From: Streptomyces sp. CG1
Lineage (GTDB): Bacteria > Actinomycetota > Actinomycetes > Streptomycetales > Streptomycetaceae
Assembly: GCF_041080625.1 (NCBI RefSeq)
Contig: NZ_CP163518.1
Coordinates: 1,674,001 to 1,738,000, forward strand
Reading direction: 5' to 3'
Length of the DNA: 64,000 nt
Translations under genes and position numbers: made by a program
Notes under the pieces: generated by a model
Database searches by the model: none
The model's input: the letters and a program-made list of their open reading frames with translations, nothing else
What the model was told of the DNA's origin: nothing
Part shown: one piece after another, positions 34,254-42,908 of the stretch
Layout of the letters: the number at the start of each line of letters is the position of its first letter
Position numbering within the stretch: the first letter of the stretch is position 1

Positions 34254-35158
34254 GCCGCGTCCGCACGGTCCTCGGCGACATCCGGCCCGCCGAGCTGGGC
34301 GTGTGCGACGCGCACGACCATCTCTTCCTGCGCAGCCCGCAGTTGCCGGGCCAGGAGCTCGACGACGTGCCGGCGGCGCGGGCCGAGCTGGCCGCGTTCC
34401 GGGCGGCGGGCGGAGCGGCCGTCGTGCAGTGGACGCCGTACGGCATGGGACGGCGGGCGGCGGACCTGCCGGACCTGTCCCGGACCACCGGAGTGCGGCT
34501 GGTCTGCGCCACCGGGCTGCACCAAGCCGCCCACTATGACCCGGAGTTGTTCGCCTCGCTGCGCGGCCGGCTGGCCGAGGTGTTCGTGTCCGAGCTGACC
34601 GAAGGCATCGGTACGACGGGGGTGCGCGCCGGTCTGATCAAGGTGGCGGGCGGCTTTCACACGCTGGACGGGCACGCCCGCTGGACCATGACGGCGGCGG
34701 CCGAGGCGCACCACGCCACCGGCGCGCCGATCGCCGTGCACCTGGAGCTGGGCACCGGCGCGCTGGACGTACTCGACCTGCTGTGCGGCGAGTTGGACGT
34801 GCCCGGTGACCGGGTGATCCTGGGCCATCTGAACCGCTTCCCCGACCCGGTTCCGCAGCGGCAGGCCGCCGCGTCCGGCTGCTGGCTGGCCTTCGACGGG
34901 CCCTCCCGCGCCCATCACGCCACCGACTGGCGGATGCCGGAGGCGGTACGGGCTCTGGCGGAGGCCGGGTTCGGCCACCGGCTGCTGCTCGGCGGGGACA
35001 CCGTCGTCGCCGGAGCCCGCTCGGTGGACGGCGGGCCGGGGATGCCGTACCTGCTGCGCCGGGTGCGGCCCCGGCTGGAAGAGGCGCTGGGCGCGGAGCT
35101 GGTGGACCGGGTCCTCACGGAGCATCCGGGGCGGGCGTTCGCGGCCGACTGGGCGTGA
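34250..35158 (+). CDS. Phosphotriesterase-family hydrolase
   Basis: A 302-residue TIM-barrel metal hydrolase. Ligand motifs are visible: DAHDHLF at the N-terminus, a carboxylated-Lys candidate in GLIKVAGGF, HLELG, GHLNRFPDP, and the final Asp in LLLGGDTVVA. These fit the phosphotriesterase-like lactonase family, which hydrolyses lactones or organophosphate-like esters. The GTG at 34250 overlaps the DUF4865 stop. Operon with TetR and DUF4865 suggests response to a small xenobiotic or lactone. Substrate unknown. Confidence 0.85.
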   Translation: MSRVRTVLGDIRPAELGVCDAHDHLFLRSPQLPGQELDDVPAARAELAAFRAAGGAAVVQWTPYGMGRRAADLPDLSRTTGVRLVCATGLHQAAHYDPELFASLRGRLAEVFVSELTEGIGTTGVRAGLIKVAGGFHTLDGHARWTMTAAAEAHHATGAPIAVHLELGTGALDVLDLLCGELDVPGDRVILGHLNRFPDPVPQRQAAASGCWLAFDGPSRAHHATDWRMPEAVRALAEAGFGHRLLLGGDTVVAGARSVDGGPGMPYLLRRVRPRLEEALGAELVDRVLTEHPGRAFAADWA

Positions 35159-35310
35159 GCGGGCCATGGCGGGGTCGGGCGCGGCCGCAGGATGCAGTGG
35201 TCCGGTGGTGCTCCACGGCGGCCGTCAGTCGTGTGTCAGGCCCGTGTCAGTCCGGAGTGGCACCGTATTCCATGTGAACGGCGGCGCGGGAGACGGGCGG
35301 CCGGGAGCGA

Positions 35311-35408
<98 letters not shown>

Positions 35409-35524
35409 TGCCGCACCGGCCCGCGTCGTCGGCCCTCCGAGTGGCGACGCCGCCGCACCGGCCGAGGAGTGATCCGGCCGGCCGACCAGTCCACCGCCAC
35501 CGCCACCGCTGCGTCGACCCGGCC

Positions 35525-36994
35525 CTAGCCCACCGAGATGTCCACCGACGGGCGGAGCTTCGCCGCCGCGGCCAGGGCCTCGTGCACGGGGTGTTCGGTG
35601 AAGGCCGCCAACAGGACGGGATCTGCGAGGAGTTCGGCAGCGGGGTAGGCGATCTGCTCATAGGCGGCCTGGAAGCGCGGGCCCCAGCGGCGGGCGCCGA
35701 GGCGGGCCGTGCGGGAGCAGTTGTCGACCATGTACGCCACGTCGCGAGCGTGCATGTACGGCAGCAGGGAGTCGACGGCCTCGATGACCGACTCGTTGAC
35801 GATCTCGGACCAGGGGTGGCCGCGCTCGGCGAACTCGTCGATCTGGCCGGTCATGGTGGCGACGAAGACGCCGGCCGTGAACGGCTCGACGGGCAGCGTG
35901 CGTGCGGCGCGGCGAGCCCGCACCCGCTCGCCCGCCGCCCACATCGGAGAGCCGCCGATCCGGCTCATCGGCCGGGTGCCGAGCCGCTGTTCGGCGAGGA
36001 TCACGCTGCGCAGCTCGGAACCGTCGGCGACCTCGTCGTAGACCTCGGCGACGAGTTCCCGGGCCGGGCCGTACGTCGCCGCGTAGGCCCGGTCGAAGGC
36101 CTCCCGTCCGGCGGTGTCGAGTTCGTCGCGCACCGCGCGCAGGCCCGAGCGGGAGATGGTGCGGGCGATCGGTCCGGTGATGTTCTCGCACGAGCGCTCG
36201 TACGCGGTCACCTCGTCGTCCCCGGCGAGCCGGTACCGGCCGTACAGGCTCTCCACGATGCCGTGCACGGCCCCGAGCAGGATGGCGCGTTCGCCGACGA
36301 TGTCGGAGCGGTACTCGCTCTCCAGCGTGGTGCGGAAGGTGTACGGAGAGCCGAGCGCGACCGACCAGCCGAGAGCGAGGTCGGCACCCCGGCCGTCGGG
36401 GTCGGCGTGCACGGCGAAACTGCTGTTGATCCCGGCGCCGTTGACCTGCGCGCCCTGCTCGTAGAGGCGGCGCACGGAGTCGCCCATGCCCTTGGGGCAG
36501 ACGGCGATCACACCGTGGCCGGCCGGGAAGTCACCGCCGGTCGCGCGCAGATGGCCGAGGAGGAAGCCGTGCGAGAGGCCGATGACGGTACCGGGCCGGA
36601 GCACGGCGAAGATCTCCTGGTGGTGGGCGGCCAGCGCGGCGTCCGCGAGGAGCAGGAGGACCAGGTCGCTGTCGGCGGCCACGGCGAGCCAGTCGCCGAG
36701 GGTGCCGTCCGCCTCGGTGAAGCCGTGGGCGCGGGCGTCGGCGGCGGAGGCCGAGCCGGGACGCAGGCCGACGGTGACCGTGATGCCGCTGCCGGCGAGG
36801 GAGTCGCGCAGATTGCGGGCCTGCGCGCGGCCCTGCGGGCCCCAGCCGAGCACACCGATCCGGCGGACGCCGGCGAAGGCCTTCGTCAGCAGCGGGAAGA
36901 GGTGCCGGCCGCCGCGCAGGACGGTCTCCGTGCCGCCGGGCACGTCCATGGTCTCGAGGGGGAAGACACGGGAGGTGTACGTGGTCGAGGTCAT
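35525..36994 (-). CDS. Ketol-acid reductoisomerase, class II plant-type
   Basis: A 489-residue enzyme of the branched-chain amino acid pathway that isomerises and reduces acetohydroxyacids with NADPH. The nucleotide motif is GWGPQGRAQA (50-59), the third Gly replaced by Ala. Metal ligands are D231 and E235 in SDIVGE and E401/E405 in NESVIEAVDSL. CPKGMGDSVRRLYEQG, FAVHADPDGRGADLALGWSVALGSP and YMVDNCSRTARLG read like the chloroplast enzymes rather than the short class I IlvC known from Streptomyces. The ATG at 36994 is six bases after TACAAC, possibly leaderless. A divergent LysR gene follows the E. coli ilvC-ilvY pattern. Confidence 0.87.
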   Translation of the reverse strand: MTSTTYTSRVFPLETMDVPGGTETVLRGGRHLFPLLTKAFAGVRRIGVLGWGPQGRAQARNLRDSLAGSGITVTVGLRPGSASAADARAHGFTEADGTLGDWLAVAADSDLVLLLLADAALAAHHQEIFAVLRPGTVIGLSHGFLLGHLRATGGDFPAGHGVIAVCPKGMGDSVRRLYEQGAQVNGAGINSSFAVHADPDGRGADLALGWSVALGSPYTFRTTLESEYRSDIVGERAILLGAVHGIVESLYGRYRLAGDDEVTAYERSCENITGPIARTISRSGLRAVRDELDTAGREAFDRAYAATYGPARELVAEVYDEVADGSELRSVILAEQRLGTRPMSRIGGSPMWAAGERVRARRAARTLPVEPFTAGVFVATMTGQIDEFAERGHPWSEIVNESVIEAVDSLLPYMHARDVAYMVDNCSRTARLGARRWGPRFQAAYEQIAYPAAELLADPVLLAAFTEHPVHEALAAAAKLRPSVDISVG

Positions 36995-37021
36995 GGTCGA
37001 GTTGTAGGCTCCGGACGGATG

Positions 37022-37036
37022 TTGCGGCAAGCGCAA
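37022..37036 (+). promoter_or_regulatory. LysR box between reductoisomerase and regulator
   Basis: TTGCG-GCAAG-CGCAA, a perfect 5-bp inverted repeat with T-N11-A inside. On the minus strand a -35 candidate TTGCCG overlaps its right side, and TACAAC follows 18 bases later just upstream of the reductoisomerase start. Confidence 0.5.
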
Positions 37037-37081
37037 GATGCGCAGCGGAGCGTTGCGTGACATGAAAGAGAGAGGTCAGGT

Positions 37082-37942
37082 GTGCGTGACGGCCATCGGG
37101 AGCTACGGCTGTTCCTCCATCTCGCGCAGTCGCTGAACTTCGGCCGGACGAGCATGGACTGCCATGTCAGCCCGGCGACGCTCACCCGGACCGTGCAGCG
37201 GCTGGAGGCGGAACTGGGGCACCGGCTGTTCGACCGGGGGCCGCGTGGGGTGTCCCTGACGGCCGAGGGCCATCGGTTCCGCGACTACGCCGTCGAGGCG
37301 CTGGAGTTGTGGCGCGCCTATCGCGAGGAGCATCCGGATCCGGCCGAACTCACCGGCCGGCTGGCGGTGTTCGCCACGGTGACCGCCTGCCAGGCGCTGC
37401 TGCCGGACCTGCTGGCGCCGTTCCGCGCCGCGCATCCCCAGGTGCGCCTGGATCTGCGCACCGGCGACGCGGCGGCCGCGCTGGCCCGGCTGGACGAGGG
37501 CGAGGTGGACGTGGCCGTGGCGGGTGTTCCGGCGCGGTTGCCGGATCCCCTGGTGAGCCGGACGGTCGCAGTCACCGATCTGGTGCTGGTGACCGCCCGC
37601 GACCGTCCGGACCCGGATCTCACGGGCCCGTTCGTGCTGCCGCACCGGGGGCTGGTGCGTGACGCGGCGGACCGCTGGTTCCGCACCCGAGGCCGGCTGC
37701 CGGACGTGGCCTGCGAACCGGACGGCCATGAGGGTCTGTTGACGCTGGTCGCCCTCGGTTGCGGCACGGGTCTGGTGCCCCGGCTGGTGCTGGAGAGCAG
37801 CGCGGTCCGCGACCGGCTGACCGTCCTTCCGGCGGATCCGACGCCGGAGCGGTTCCCGATCGGGTTGTGCGTACGCCGGGCGGATCTGCGGCGGCCGCTG
37901 GTGGCAGCGCTGTGGAGCCTGACGGCTCAGGTTCCGGTGTAA
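37082..37942 (+). CDS. LysR-family regulator, IlvY-like by context
   Basis: A 286-residue LysR protein: an N-terminal winged helix-turn-helix (LNFGRTSMDCHVSPATLTRTVQRLEAELG) and a periplasmic-binding-protein-like inducer domain (AVFATVTACQALLPDLLAPFRAAHP). It is divergent from the ketol-acid reductoisomerase gene, exactly as IlvY is from ilvC in enterobacteria (established knowledge), so it may sense acetohydroxyacids. GTG at 37082 has GAGAGAGG upstream. It overlaps the NUDIX gene tail by 16 bp. The assignment as IlvY is by position; the sensed ligand is not shown by sequence. Confidence 0.86.
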   Translation: MRDGHRELRLFLHLAQSLNFGRTSMDCHVSPATLTRTVQRLEAELGHRLFDRGPRGVSLTAEGHRFRDYAVEALELWRAYREEHPDPAELTGRLAVFATVTACQALLPDLLAPFRAAHPQVRLDLRTGDAAAALARLDEGEVDVAVAGVPARLPDPLVSRTVAVTDLVLVTARDRPDPDLTGPFVLPHRGLVRDAADRWFRTRGRLPDVACEPDGHEGLLTLVALGCGTGLVPRLVLESSAVRDRLTVLPADPTPERFPIGLCVRRADLRRPLVAALWSLTAQVPV

Positions 37943-38652
37943 CGGCGTACAAGCGGTGACAGTAGGCCGGCGTGCGGGCCTTCGAGCCGCTCCAGTTCTG
38001 CGGGTGAGCCGATCAACTCGATGCGGGTGAACTCGGGTTGGGTGCCAGCGGCGGTCTCCGTCCGCACCAGCTCCGCGTATCGGTCGTACAACTCCCGCGC
38101 GGGGCGCGGCGGGGCGGTGAACATGACGCCGACGTTGCCGCGCCCGCCCCGGGCGGTGAGCCACGGGCTGAGAGCGTCGGCCCGGGTGTCGGAGCCGATC
38201 TCCTCGGCGAGTTCGCGAGCCGCGTGTGCCCGCAGCGCCCCGAGGTCCAGCTCTCCGCCGTCGTCAGGCGGTTCGACGGTCCCGCCGGGCAGCTGCCAGC
38301 GGCCCGGGGCCGCGGTGGAGGGCGCCATCCGGCCCACCAGCACCCGGCCGTCGTCGGCCGGCTGCAGTACGGACACGTACAAGGAGCCGTACACGGGAGC
38401 GTCGGGCACCTGGCGCAGGGCCCGGTGCCGGTAGGTGGTCCGGGCCCAGGAGAGGACCAGGCCGTCGGCTCCGTCCCGTTCCAGTCCGGTGACCGCGGCC
38501 ACCGGTCCGTCGAACAGGGCCGGGTTGGCGCGTACCGTCTCCTCCCACACGCGGTCCATCGCGGCGCGGTGCCGCCCCGAAAGCTCCGGGAGCACCGTCT
38601 CGACCAGGCGGATGTGCCCGGCGGGCAGGATCTCCACGCCCGGAGCGGTCAC
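37927..38652 (-). CDS. NUDIX hydrolase-like protein
   Basis: A 241-residue protein with a NUDIX domain preceded by about 85 N-terminal residues that begin MTAPGVEILPAGHIRL. The NUDIX box is loosened by an insertion: GGTVEPPDDGGELDLGALRAHAARELAEEIG retains G-x-E and RELAEEIG. Substrate not predictable. It starts with GTG at 38652, overlapping the ROK gene stop (GTGA), so the two are coupled. It converges with the LysR gene. The extended N-terminus may bind substrate. Confidence 0.75.
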   Translation of the reverse strand: MTAPGVEILPAGHIRLVETVLPELSGRHRAAMDRVWEETVRANPALFDGPVAAVTGLERDGADGLVLSWARTTYRHRALRQVPDAPVYGSLYVSVLQPADDGRVLVGRMAPSTAAPGRWQLPGGTVEPPDDGGELDLGALRAHAARELAEEIGSDTRADALSPWLTARGGRGNVGVMFTAPPRPARELYDRYAELVRTETAAGTQPEFTRIELIGSPAELERLEGPHAGLLSPLVRRYTGT

Positions 38653-39887
38653 CGCAGCGCCGCCAGCGGATCGTCCAGGACCGGCTGCCAGGCCAGTTCG
38701 GCCGCTCCGACGAGGCTGTTGTGGTCGAGGGTGCAGGGCAGGATCGGCACTCCGCCGCTCTGGCCCCACAGGCTGCGGTCGGCGACCACGGCGCGCAGCC
38801 GGTCGGGGTCGGTGTCCAGGAGGGTGCGGTGCAGGCCGCCGAGGATGATGCGGTCGGGGTTGAGGATGTTGACCAGTCCGGCGAGGCCCAGACCCAGGCG
38901 GTCGATCAGGGCCTCGGCCGCCCTGCGCACGGCCGGGTCGGCGTACTGGGTGCGCAGCAGGTCGTCGGCCTGCTGGAGCAGGGACACCTCGGGGCCCGGC
39001 TCGCGCCCGGCCTCGACCAGCAGGGCCAGTGGGTCGGCCTCGACGTCCAGACAGCCCCGGCTGCCGCAGTAGCAGGGCCGGCCCTCCGGGTTCACGGTGA
39101 GGTGGCCGACCTCCAGGGCGAGGCCCGAACTGCCGGTGTGCAGGCGGCCGTCCAGCACCAGGGCACCGCCGACGCCCCGGTGTCCGGTGGCCACGCACAG
39201 CAGGTCCCGGGCGCCGCGGCCGGCGCCGTGCCGGTGCTCGGCGAGCGCGGCGAGGTTGACGTCGTTGCCCGCGAAGGCCGGTCCGGTGATGCCGGCCGCG
39301 CGCACGCACTCGGCGAAGAGCTGCCGGACGGGGGCGCCGACGGGCCATGGCAGGTGCAGCGGGTTGAGGGCCAGGCCGTCTGGTTCGGCCATGGCGGACG
39401 GTACGGCGAGTCCGGCGCCGACGCAGCGGCGGCCGGCCGTACGCAGCAGTTCCGCGCCCGCCTCGACGACCGAGCCGAGCACCTTCACCGGGTCGGCGTC
39501 CACGGTCTCGCAGCCGGGCGAGGTCGCCACGATCCGCCCGCCGAGGCCGACCAGGGCCGCCCGGAAACCGTCGGCGTGGACCTGCGCGGCGAGCGCCACC
39601 GGGCCGTCCTCGGCGACCTCCAGGCGGTGCGAGGGCCGGCCCTGGGAGCCGGCCGCGGCGGCCGGCCGGGCGTCCACCCGGATCAGCCCGAGCGCTTCCA
39701 GCTCGGCGGCCACCGCGCCCGCGGTCGCCCGGGTGACGCCGAGTTCCGCGGTGAGTACGGCGCGGGTCGGCGCCCGCCCGGTGTGCACCAGCTCGAGTGC
39801 GGGTCCGAGCGCGCCGCGCCCTCGGTCCAGCCGCGCTCTCGAGGTGGTCCTCTCCCCCGCTGTCCGGGGCTCCGCCTTGCCGCTCAT
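38649..39887 (-). CDS. ROK-family transcriptional regulator
   Basis: A 412-residue repressor. An N-terminal helix-turn-helix (residues 25-75, TRATAGAVAAELEALGLIRV) precedes the ROK sugar-binding fold. The ROK zinc-type signature is RPCYCGSRGCLDVEADP, and the ATP-site region is GLAVPSAM and VNILNPDRIILGG. The kinase-like Asp is in FAGNDVNLAALAEH. Such proteins repress sugar operons. It is linked to the NUDIX gene by overlap. The ATG at 39887 (MSGKAEPRTAG) is preferred; a further upstream start at 39932 is less likely. Target unknown. Confidence 0.87.
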   Translation of the reverse strand: MSGKAEPRTAGERTTSRARLDRGRGALGPALELVHTGRAPTRAVLTAELGVTRATAGAVAAELEALGLIRVDARPAAAAGSQGRPSHRLEVAEDGPVALAAQVHADGFRAALVGLGGRIVATSPGCETVDADPVKVLGSVVEAGAELLRTAGRRCVGAGLAVPSAMAEPDGLALNPLHLPWPVGAPVRQLFAECVRAAGITGPAFAGNDVNLAALAEHRHGAGRGARDLLCVATGHRGVGGALVLDGRLHTGSSGLALEVGHLTVNPEGRPCYCGSRGCLDVEADPLALLVEAGREPGPEVSLLQQADDLLRTQYADPAVRRAAEALIDRLGLGLAGLVNILNPDRIILGGLHRTLLDTDPDRLRAVVADRSLWGQSGGVPILPCTLDHNSLVGAAELAWQPVLDDPLAALR

Positions 39888-39935
39888 GAGGGCGAGTCTC
39901 CCATGATCCGCAACCGTGGTGGCCTGCGGCATCGG

Positions 39936-40589
39936 TTACAGGCCGCTGACCCGCAGGGTGATGTTCAGGCGACCGGCGAGACCCAGCCCGGGCGGGGCCG
40001 TGCCCGGGTGCACGCGCGGCACGCCGTGGTAGGCGAGCCGGGAGGGCCCGCCGAAGACGAACAGGTCTCCGCTGCGCAGTTCCACGTCGGTGTACGGCTT
40101 GGTGCGCGTCTCGGTGTTGCCGAAGCGGAACACGCAGGCGTCGCCGAGGCTGAAGGAGACCACCGGCGCGTCCGCCCGCTCGTCGCTGTCGCGGTGCATG
40201 CCCATGCGGGCGTCACCGCCGTAGAAGTTGATGAGTGCGATGTCGTACGTGTACGGCTGCTGGGGGCCGAGCGCGGCTTCGGCGGCGCGGCGGCCCAGTT
40301 CGCCGAGCCAGGCCGGGAACGGCTTCACGGGGGCGCCGTCGCCGTCGACGGCGGTGTCGGCGTAGGCGTACGGGTACCAGTGCCGGCCCAGGCAGACCTG
40401 CCGGGCGGTCATCGTGCCGCCGCCCGGGGTGCGGACCGTGCGCAGGCCGGCCGGTGGCCGCGCCCACCGGCGGCAGGCGGCGAGCAGGTCGCGCTGACGG
40501 CCGGCGTCCAGCCAGTCCGGGACGTGCACGGCGCCCGGCGCGACCTCCGTGCGCTCCCGGGGAAACAGCTCCACGTCCATACGCTCCAT
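39936..40589 (-). CDS. AlkB-like 2-oxoglutarate/Fe(II) dioxygenase
   Basis: A 217-residue dioxygenase in the AlkB/ALKBH family, likely reversing alkyl damage in DNA or RNA. Iron ligands are His and Asp in MGMHRDSDE and the later His in RLAYHGVPRVHP. The 2-oxoglutarate Arg pair lies in GRLNITLRVSGL at the C-terminus. Upstream, LINFYGGDARMGMHRD is the usual substrate-lid sequence. ATG at 40589 is one option; 40580 begins MDVELF and is equally possible. It lies divergently from the rRNA methyltransferase gene. Confidence 0.88.
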   Translation of the reverse strand: MERMDVELFPRERTEVAPGAVHVPDWLDAGRQRDLLAACRRWARPPAGLRTVRTPGGGTMTARQVCLGRHWYPYAYADTAVDGDGAPVKPFPAWLGELGRRAAEAALGPQQPYTYDIALINFYGGDARMGMHRDSDERADAPVVSFSLGDACVFRFGNTETRTKPYTDVELRSGDLFVFGGPSRLAYHGVPRVHPGTAPPGLGLAGRLNITLRVSGL

Positions 40590-40648
40590 GGTGCCGCAGG
40601 CCCGCCCCAACCCCGCTGAGCTGCGGCTCCGCTAGCCTGGGAGGCACG

Positions 40649-41794
40649 ATGAGCGACCGTATGACGACACCGTGGGGCGAGGTCGAGCTGGCCCGCTTCC
40701 CCGAGGACCCGCGCGACCGGCTGCGTGCCTGGGACGCCTCCGACGCGTACCTGCTGCGCCATCTGGCCGAGGAGGGGGTGCCGCTCACGGGCGCGGTCGT
40801 GGTGGTCGGGGACCGCTGGGGCGCGCTGGCCACGGCGCTCGCGACGCACCGCCCGACACAGCTCACCGACTCCTTCCTGAGCCAGGAGGCGACCCGGGCG
40901 AACCTGGCGCGGGCCGGTGTCGAGCCCGGTGCCGTGCAGCTGCTGACCACCCAGGATCCGCCGCCGGAGCGGGTGGACGTGCTGCTGGTGCGGGTGCCGA
41001 AGAGCCTGGCGCTGCTGGAGGACCAGCTGCTGCGGCTGGCGCCCGCCGTTCACGCGGGCACGGTGGTCGTCGGCACCGGGATGGTGAAGGAGATCCACAC
41101 CTCCACGCTGCAGCTGTTCGAGCGGATCCTCGGGCCGACCCGCACCTCGCTGGCCCGCCAGAAGGCCCGGCTGATCTTCTGCGCCCCGGACCCGGAGCTG
41201 GATCGGCCGGTGAACCCGTGGCCGTACAGCTACACGCTCCCGGACGGGATCGGGGCGGTCTCCGGGCGCACGGTCGTCAACCACGCGGGTGTCTTCTGCG
41301 CCGACCGCCTCGACATCGGCACCCGCTTCTTCCTGCAGCACCTGCCGGGACCGGGCGCGAGCCGCGTCGTGGACCTCGGCTGCGGCAACGGCGTCGTCGG
41401 TACGGCGGTGGCGCTGGCGGATCCGTCGGCCGAGGTGCTGTTCGTGGACGAGTCCTTCCAGGCGGTGGCCTCGGCGGAGGCGACCTACAAGGCCAACGGG
41501 GTACCCGGGCATGCCGAGTTCCGGGTCGGCGACGGGCTGGCCGGGGTCGCCCCCGGCAGCGTGGATCTGGTCCTGAACAACCCGCCGTTCCACTCCCACC
41601 AGGCGACGACCGACGCGACGTCGTGGCGGATGTTCACGGGCGCGCTGCGCTCGCTCCGGCCGGGAGGTGAGCTGTGGGTGATCGGCAATCGGCACCTCGG
41701 GTATCACGTGAAGCTGAAGCGGTTGTTCGGCAACTGTGAACTGGTGGTTTCCGACCCGAAGTTCGTGGTGCTGAGGGCTGCCAGGAAGGACTGA
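40649..41794 (+). CDS. rRNA (guanine-N2-)-methyltransferase, RlmG/RsmC-like
   Basis: A 381-residue class I methyltransferase. The N-terminal half is a degenerate duplicated fold (VVVVGDRWGALATAL); the C-terminal half has the SAM motif VVDLGCGNGVVGTA and catalytic NNPPFHSH. Length and two-domain layout match RlmG (23S m2G1835) and RsmC (16S m2G1207) of E. coli, which are known families. Which rRNA position is methylated cannot be told. The ATG at 40649 follows TAGCCT by ten bases and GGGAGG closely. It converges with the aldolase gene. Confidence 0.9.
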   Translation: MSDRMTTPWGEVELARFPEDPRDRLRAWDASDAYLLRHLAEEGVPLTGAVVVVGDRWGALATALATHRPTQLTDSFLSQEATRANLARAGVEPGAVQLLTTQDPPPERVDVLLVRVPKSLALLEDQLLRLAPAVHAGTVVVGTGMVKEIHTSTLQLFERILGPTRTSLARQKARLIFCAPDPELDRPVNPWPYSYTLPDGIGAVSGRTVVNHAGVFCADRLDIGTRFFLQHLPGPGASRVVDLGCGNGVVGTAVALADPSAEVLFVDESFQAVASAEATYKANGVPGHAEFRVGDGLAGVAPGSVDLVLNNPPFHSHQATTDATSWRMFTGALRSLRPGGELWVIGNRHLGYHVKLKRLFGNCELVVSDPKFVVLRAARKD

Positions 41795-41851
41795 GCGTTC
41801 CGAAGTGCCGCGATGTGCACATATCGTACAGCCCCGCGCCCCTTGGACGCT

Positions 41852-42703
41852 TCAGCGGGCCAGCACTCCGATGATCCGCCGCACCTCCTCGGCCATCGCC
41901 TCCCGCCCGACACTCAGGTACTTGCGGGAATCAACGGCCTCCGGATGCGTCGCGAGGAAGTCCCGGATGGCGCCGGTCATGGCCATGTTGAGAGCCGTGC
42001 CGACGTTGACCTTGGCGATGCCGCCCGCGACCGCCGCGACCAGTGCGTCGTCCGGCACGCCGGAGGAGCCGTGCAGGACGAGCGGGACAGGCAGCGCGGC
42101 GGACAGCCGTTTGAGCAGGCCGTGGTCGAGGGTGGCGGTGCGGGTGGTCATCGCGTGCACGCTGCCGACGGCGACGGCGAGCGCGTCGACGCCGGTGCCG
42201 GCCACGAAGTCGCGCGCCTGGTCGGGATCGGTGCGGGCGCCGGGCGCGTGGGCGTCCAGCGGGGGTCTGCCGTCCTTGCCGCCGACCTGGCCCAACTCGG
42301 CCTCGATCCACAGCCCTTGGGAGTGGGCCCAGTCGGCGGCGGCCCGGGTCGCGGAGAGGTTGTCGGCGTACGGCAGCCGGGCCGCGTCGTACATCACCGA
42401 GCTGAACCCGGCGTCGAGGGCCTGGCGCAGCAGGCCGTCGCTCTGCACATGGTCCAGGTGCAATGCGACGGGAACGGTGGCGCGTTCGGCGGCGGCGACG
42501 GCCGCGCGGGCCAGCGGCAGCAGCCGGCCGTAGCGGAACCTGACGGCGTTCTCGCTGACCTGGAGGACGACGGGCGCACCGGCCGGCTCGGCGCCGGCGA
42601 TGACAGCCTCGACGTGTTCCAGGGTGATGACGTTGAACGCGGCGACGGCGGATCTGGTGTCGGCGGCTGCGGTGACCAGCTCGCCGGTGGACGCAAGGGG
42701 CAC
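41852..42703 (-). CDS. Class II sugar-bisphosphate aldolase (GatY/KbaY or Fba type)
   Basis: A 283-residue metal-dependent aldolase. Zinc ligands are the His in HLDHVQSDGLL, and the Glu/His region in VHAMTTRT and LHGSSGVPDDA; the phosphate-binding GGIAKVNVGTAL is clear. It would cleave fructose- or tagatose-1,6-bisphosphate. The next genes upstream encode a SIS isomerase and a DeoR repressor, which points to amino-sugar or tagatose catabolism (established pattern in AgaY/AgaS loci) rather than glycolysis. GTG at 42703 has GGAAGGAC upstream. It may not be the main glycolytic aldolase. Confidence 0.85.
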   Translation of the reverse strand: MPLASTGELVTAAADTRSAVAAFNVITLEHVEAVIAGAEPAGAPVVLQVSENAVRFRYGRLLPLARAAVAAAERATVPVALHLDHVQSDGLLRQALDAGFSSVMYDAARLPYADNLSATRAAADWAHSQGLWIEAELGQVGGKDGRPPLDAHAPGARTDPDQARDFVAGTGVDALAVAVGSVHAMTTRTATLDHGLLKRLSAALPVPLVLHGSSGVPDDALVAAVAGGIAKVNVGTALNMAMTGAIRDFLATHPEAVDSRKYLSVGREAMAEEVRRIIGVLAR

Positions 42704-42734
42704 GGGAGGTGTCCTTCCGGATCGTGGGGCCGGG

Positions 42735-42907
42735 GCCTGTCCGGCCATTCCCGTCGCCCGCCCGGAGGGCGGGCCCCGCGGCGGCGACGGGGTCCCCGCG
42801 CGAGCGAAGCCGAGCGTGGGGGGAGGCGCCATGCGGGCGGTTCGGCAACGCGGCTGGGGTGCCCCCCGCCCGGGGGGTGCGGGGCAGACGGGAATGGTCG
42901 GGCAGGC
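42735..42907 (+). repeat. 173-bp element with 21-bp inverted ends, MITE-like
   Basis: Arms at 42735-42755 and 42887-42907 are inverted copies with 19 of 21 matches. A related copy lies at 27653-27673. The element fills almost all of the 205-bp spacer between the aldolase start and the SIS stop. It lacks a transposase. It could be a small non-autonomous element or a terminator-like fold. Confidence 0.5.
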
Positions 42908-42908
42908 C

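Noticed and set aside
42735..42907. A simple rho-independent terminator
   Set aside because: The arms are 131 bp apart and a related copy is elsewhere, so a mobile-type repeat is favoured, though a terminator role is not ruled out.
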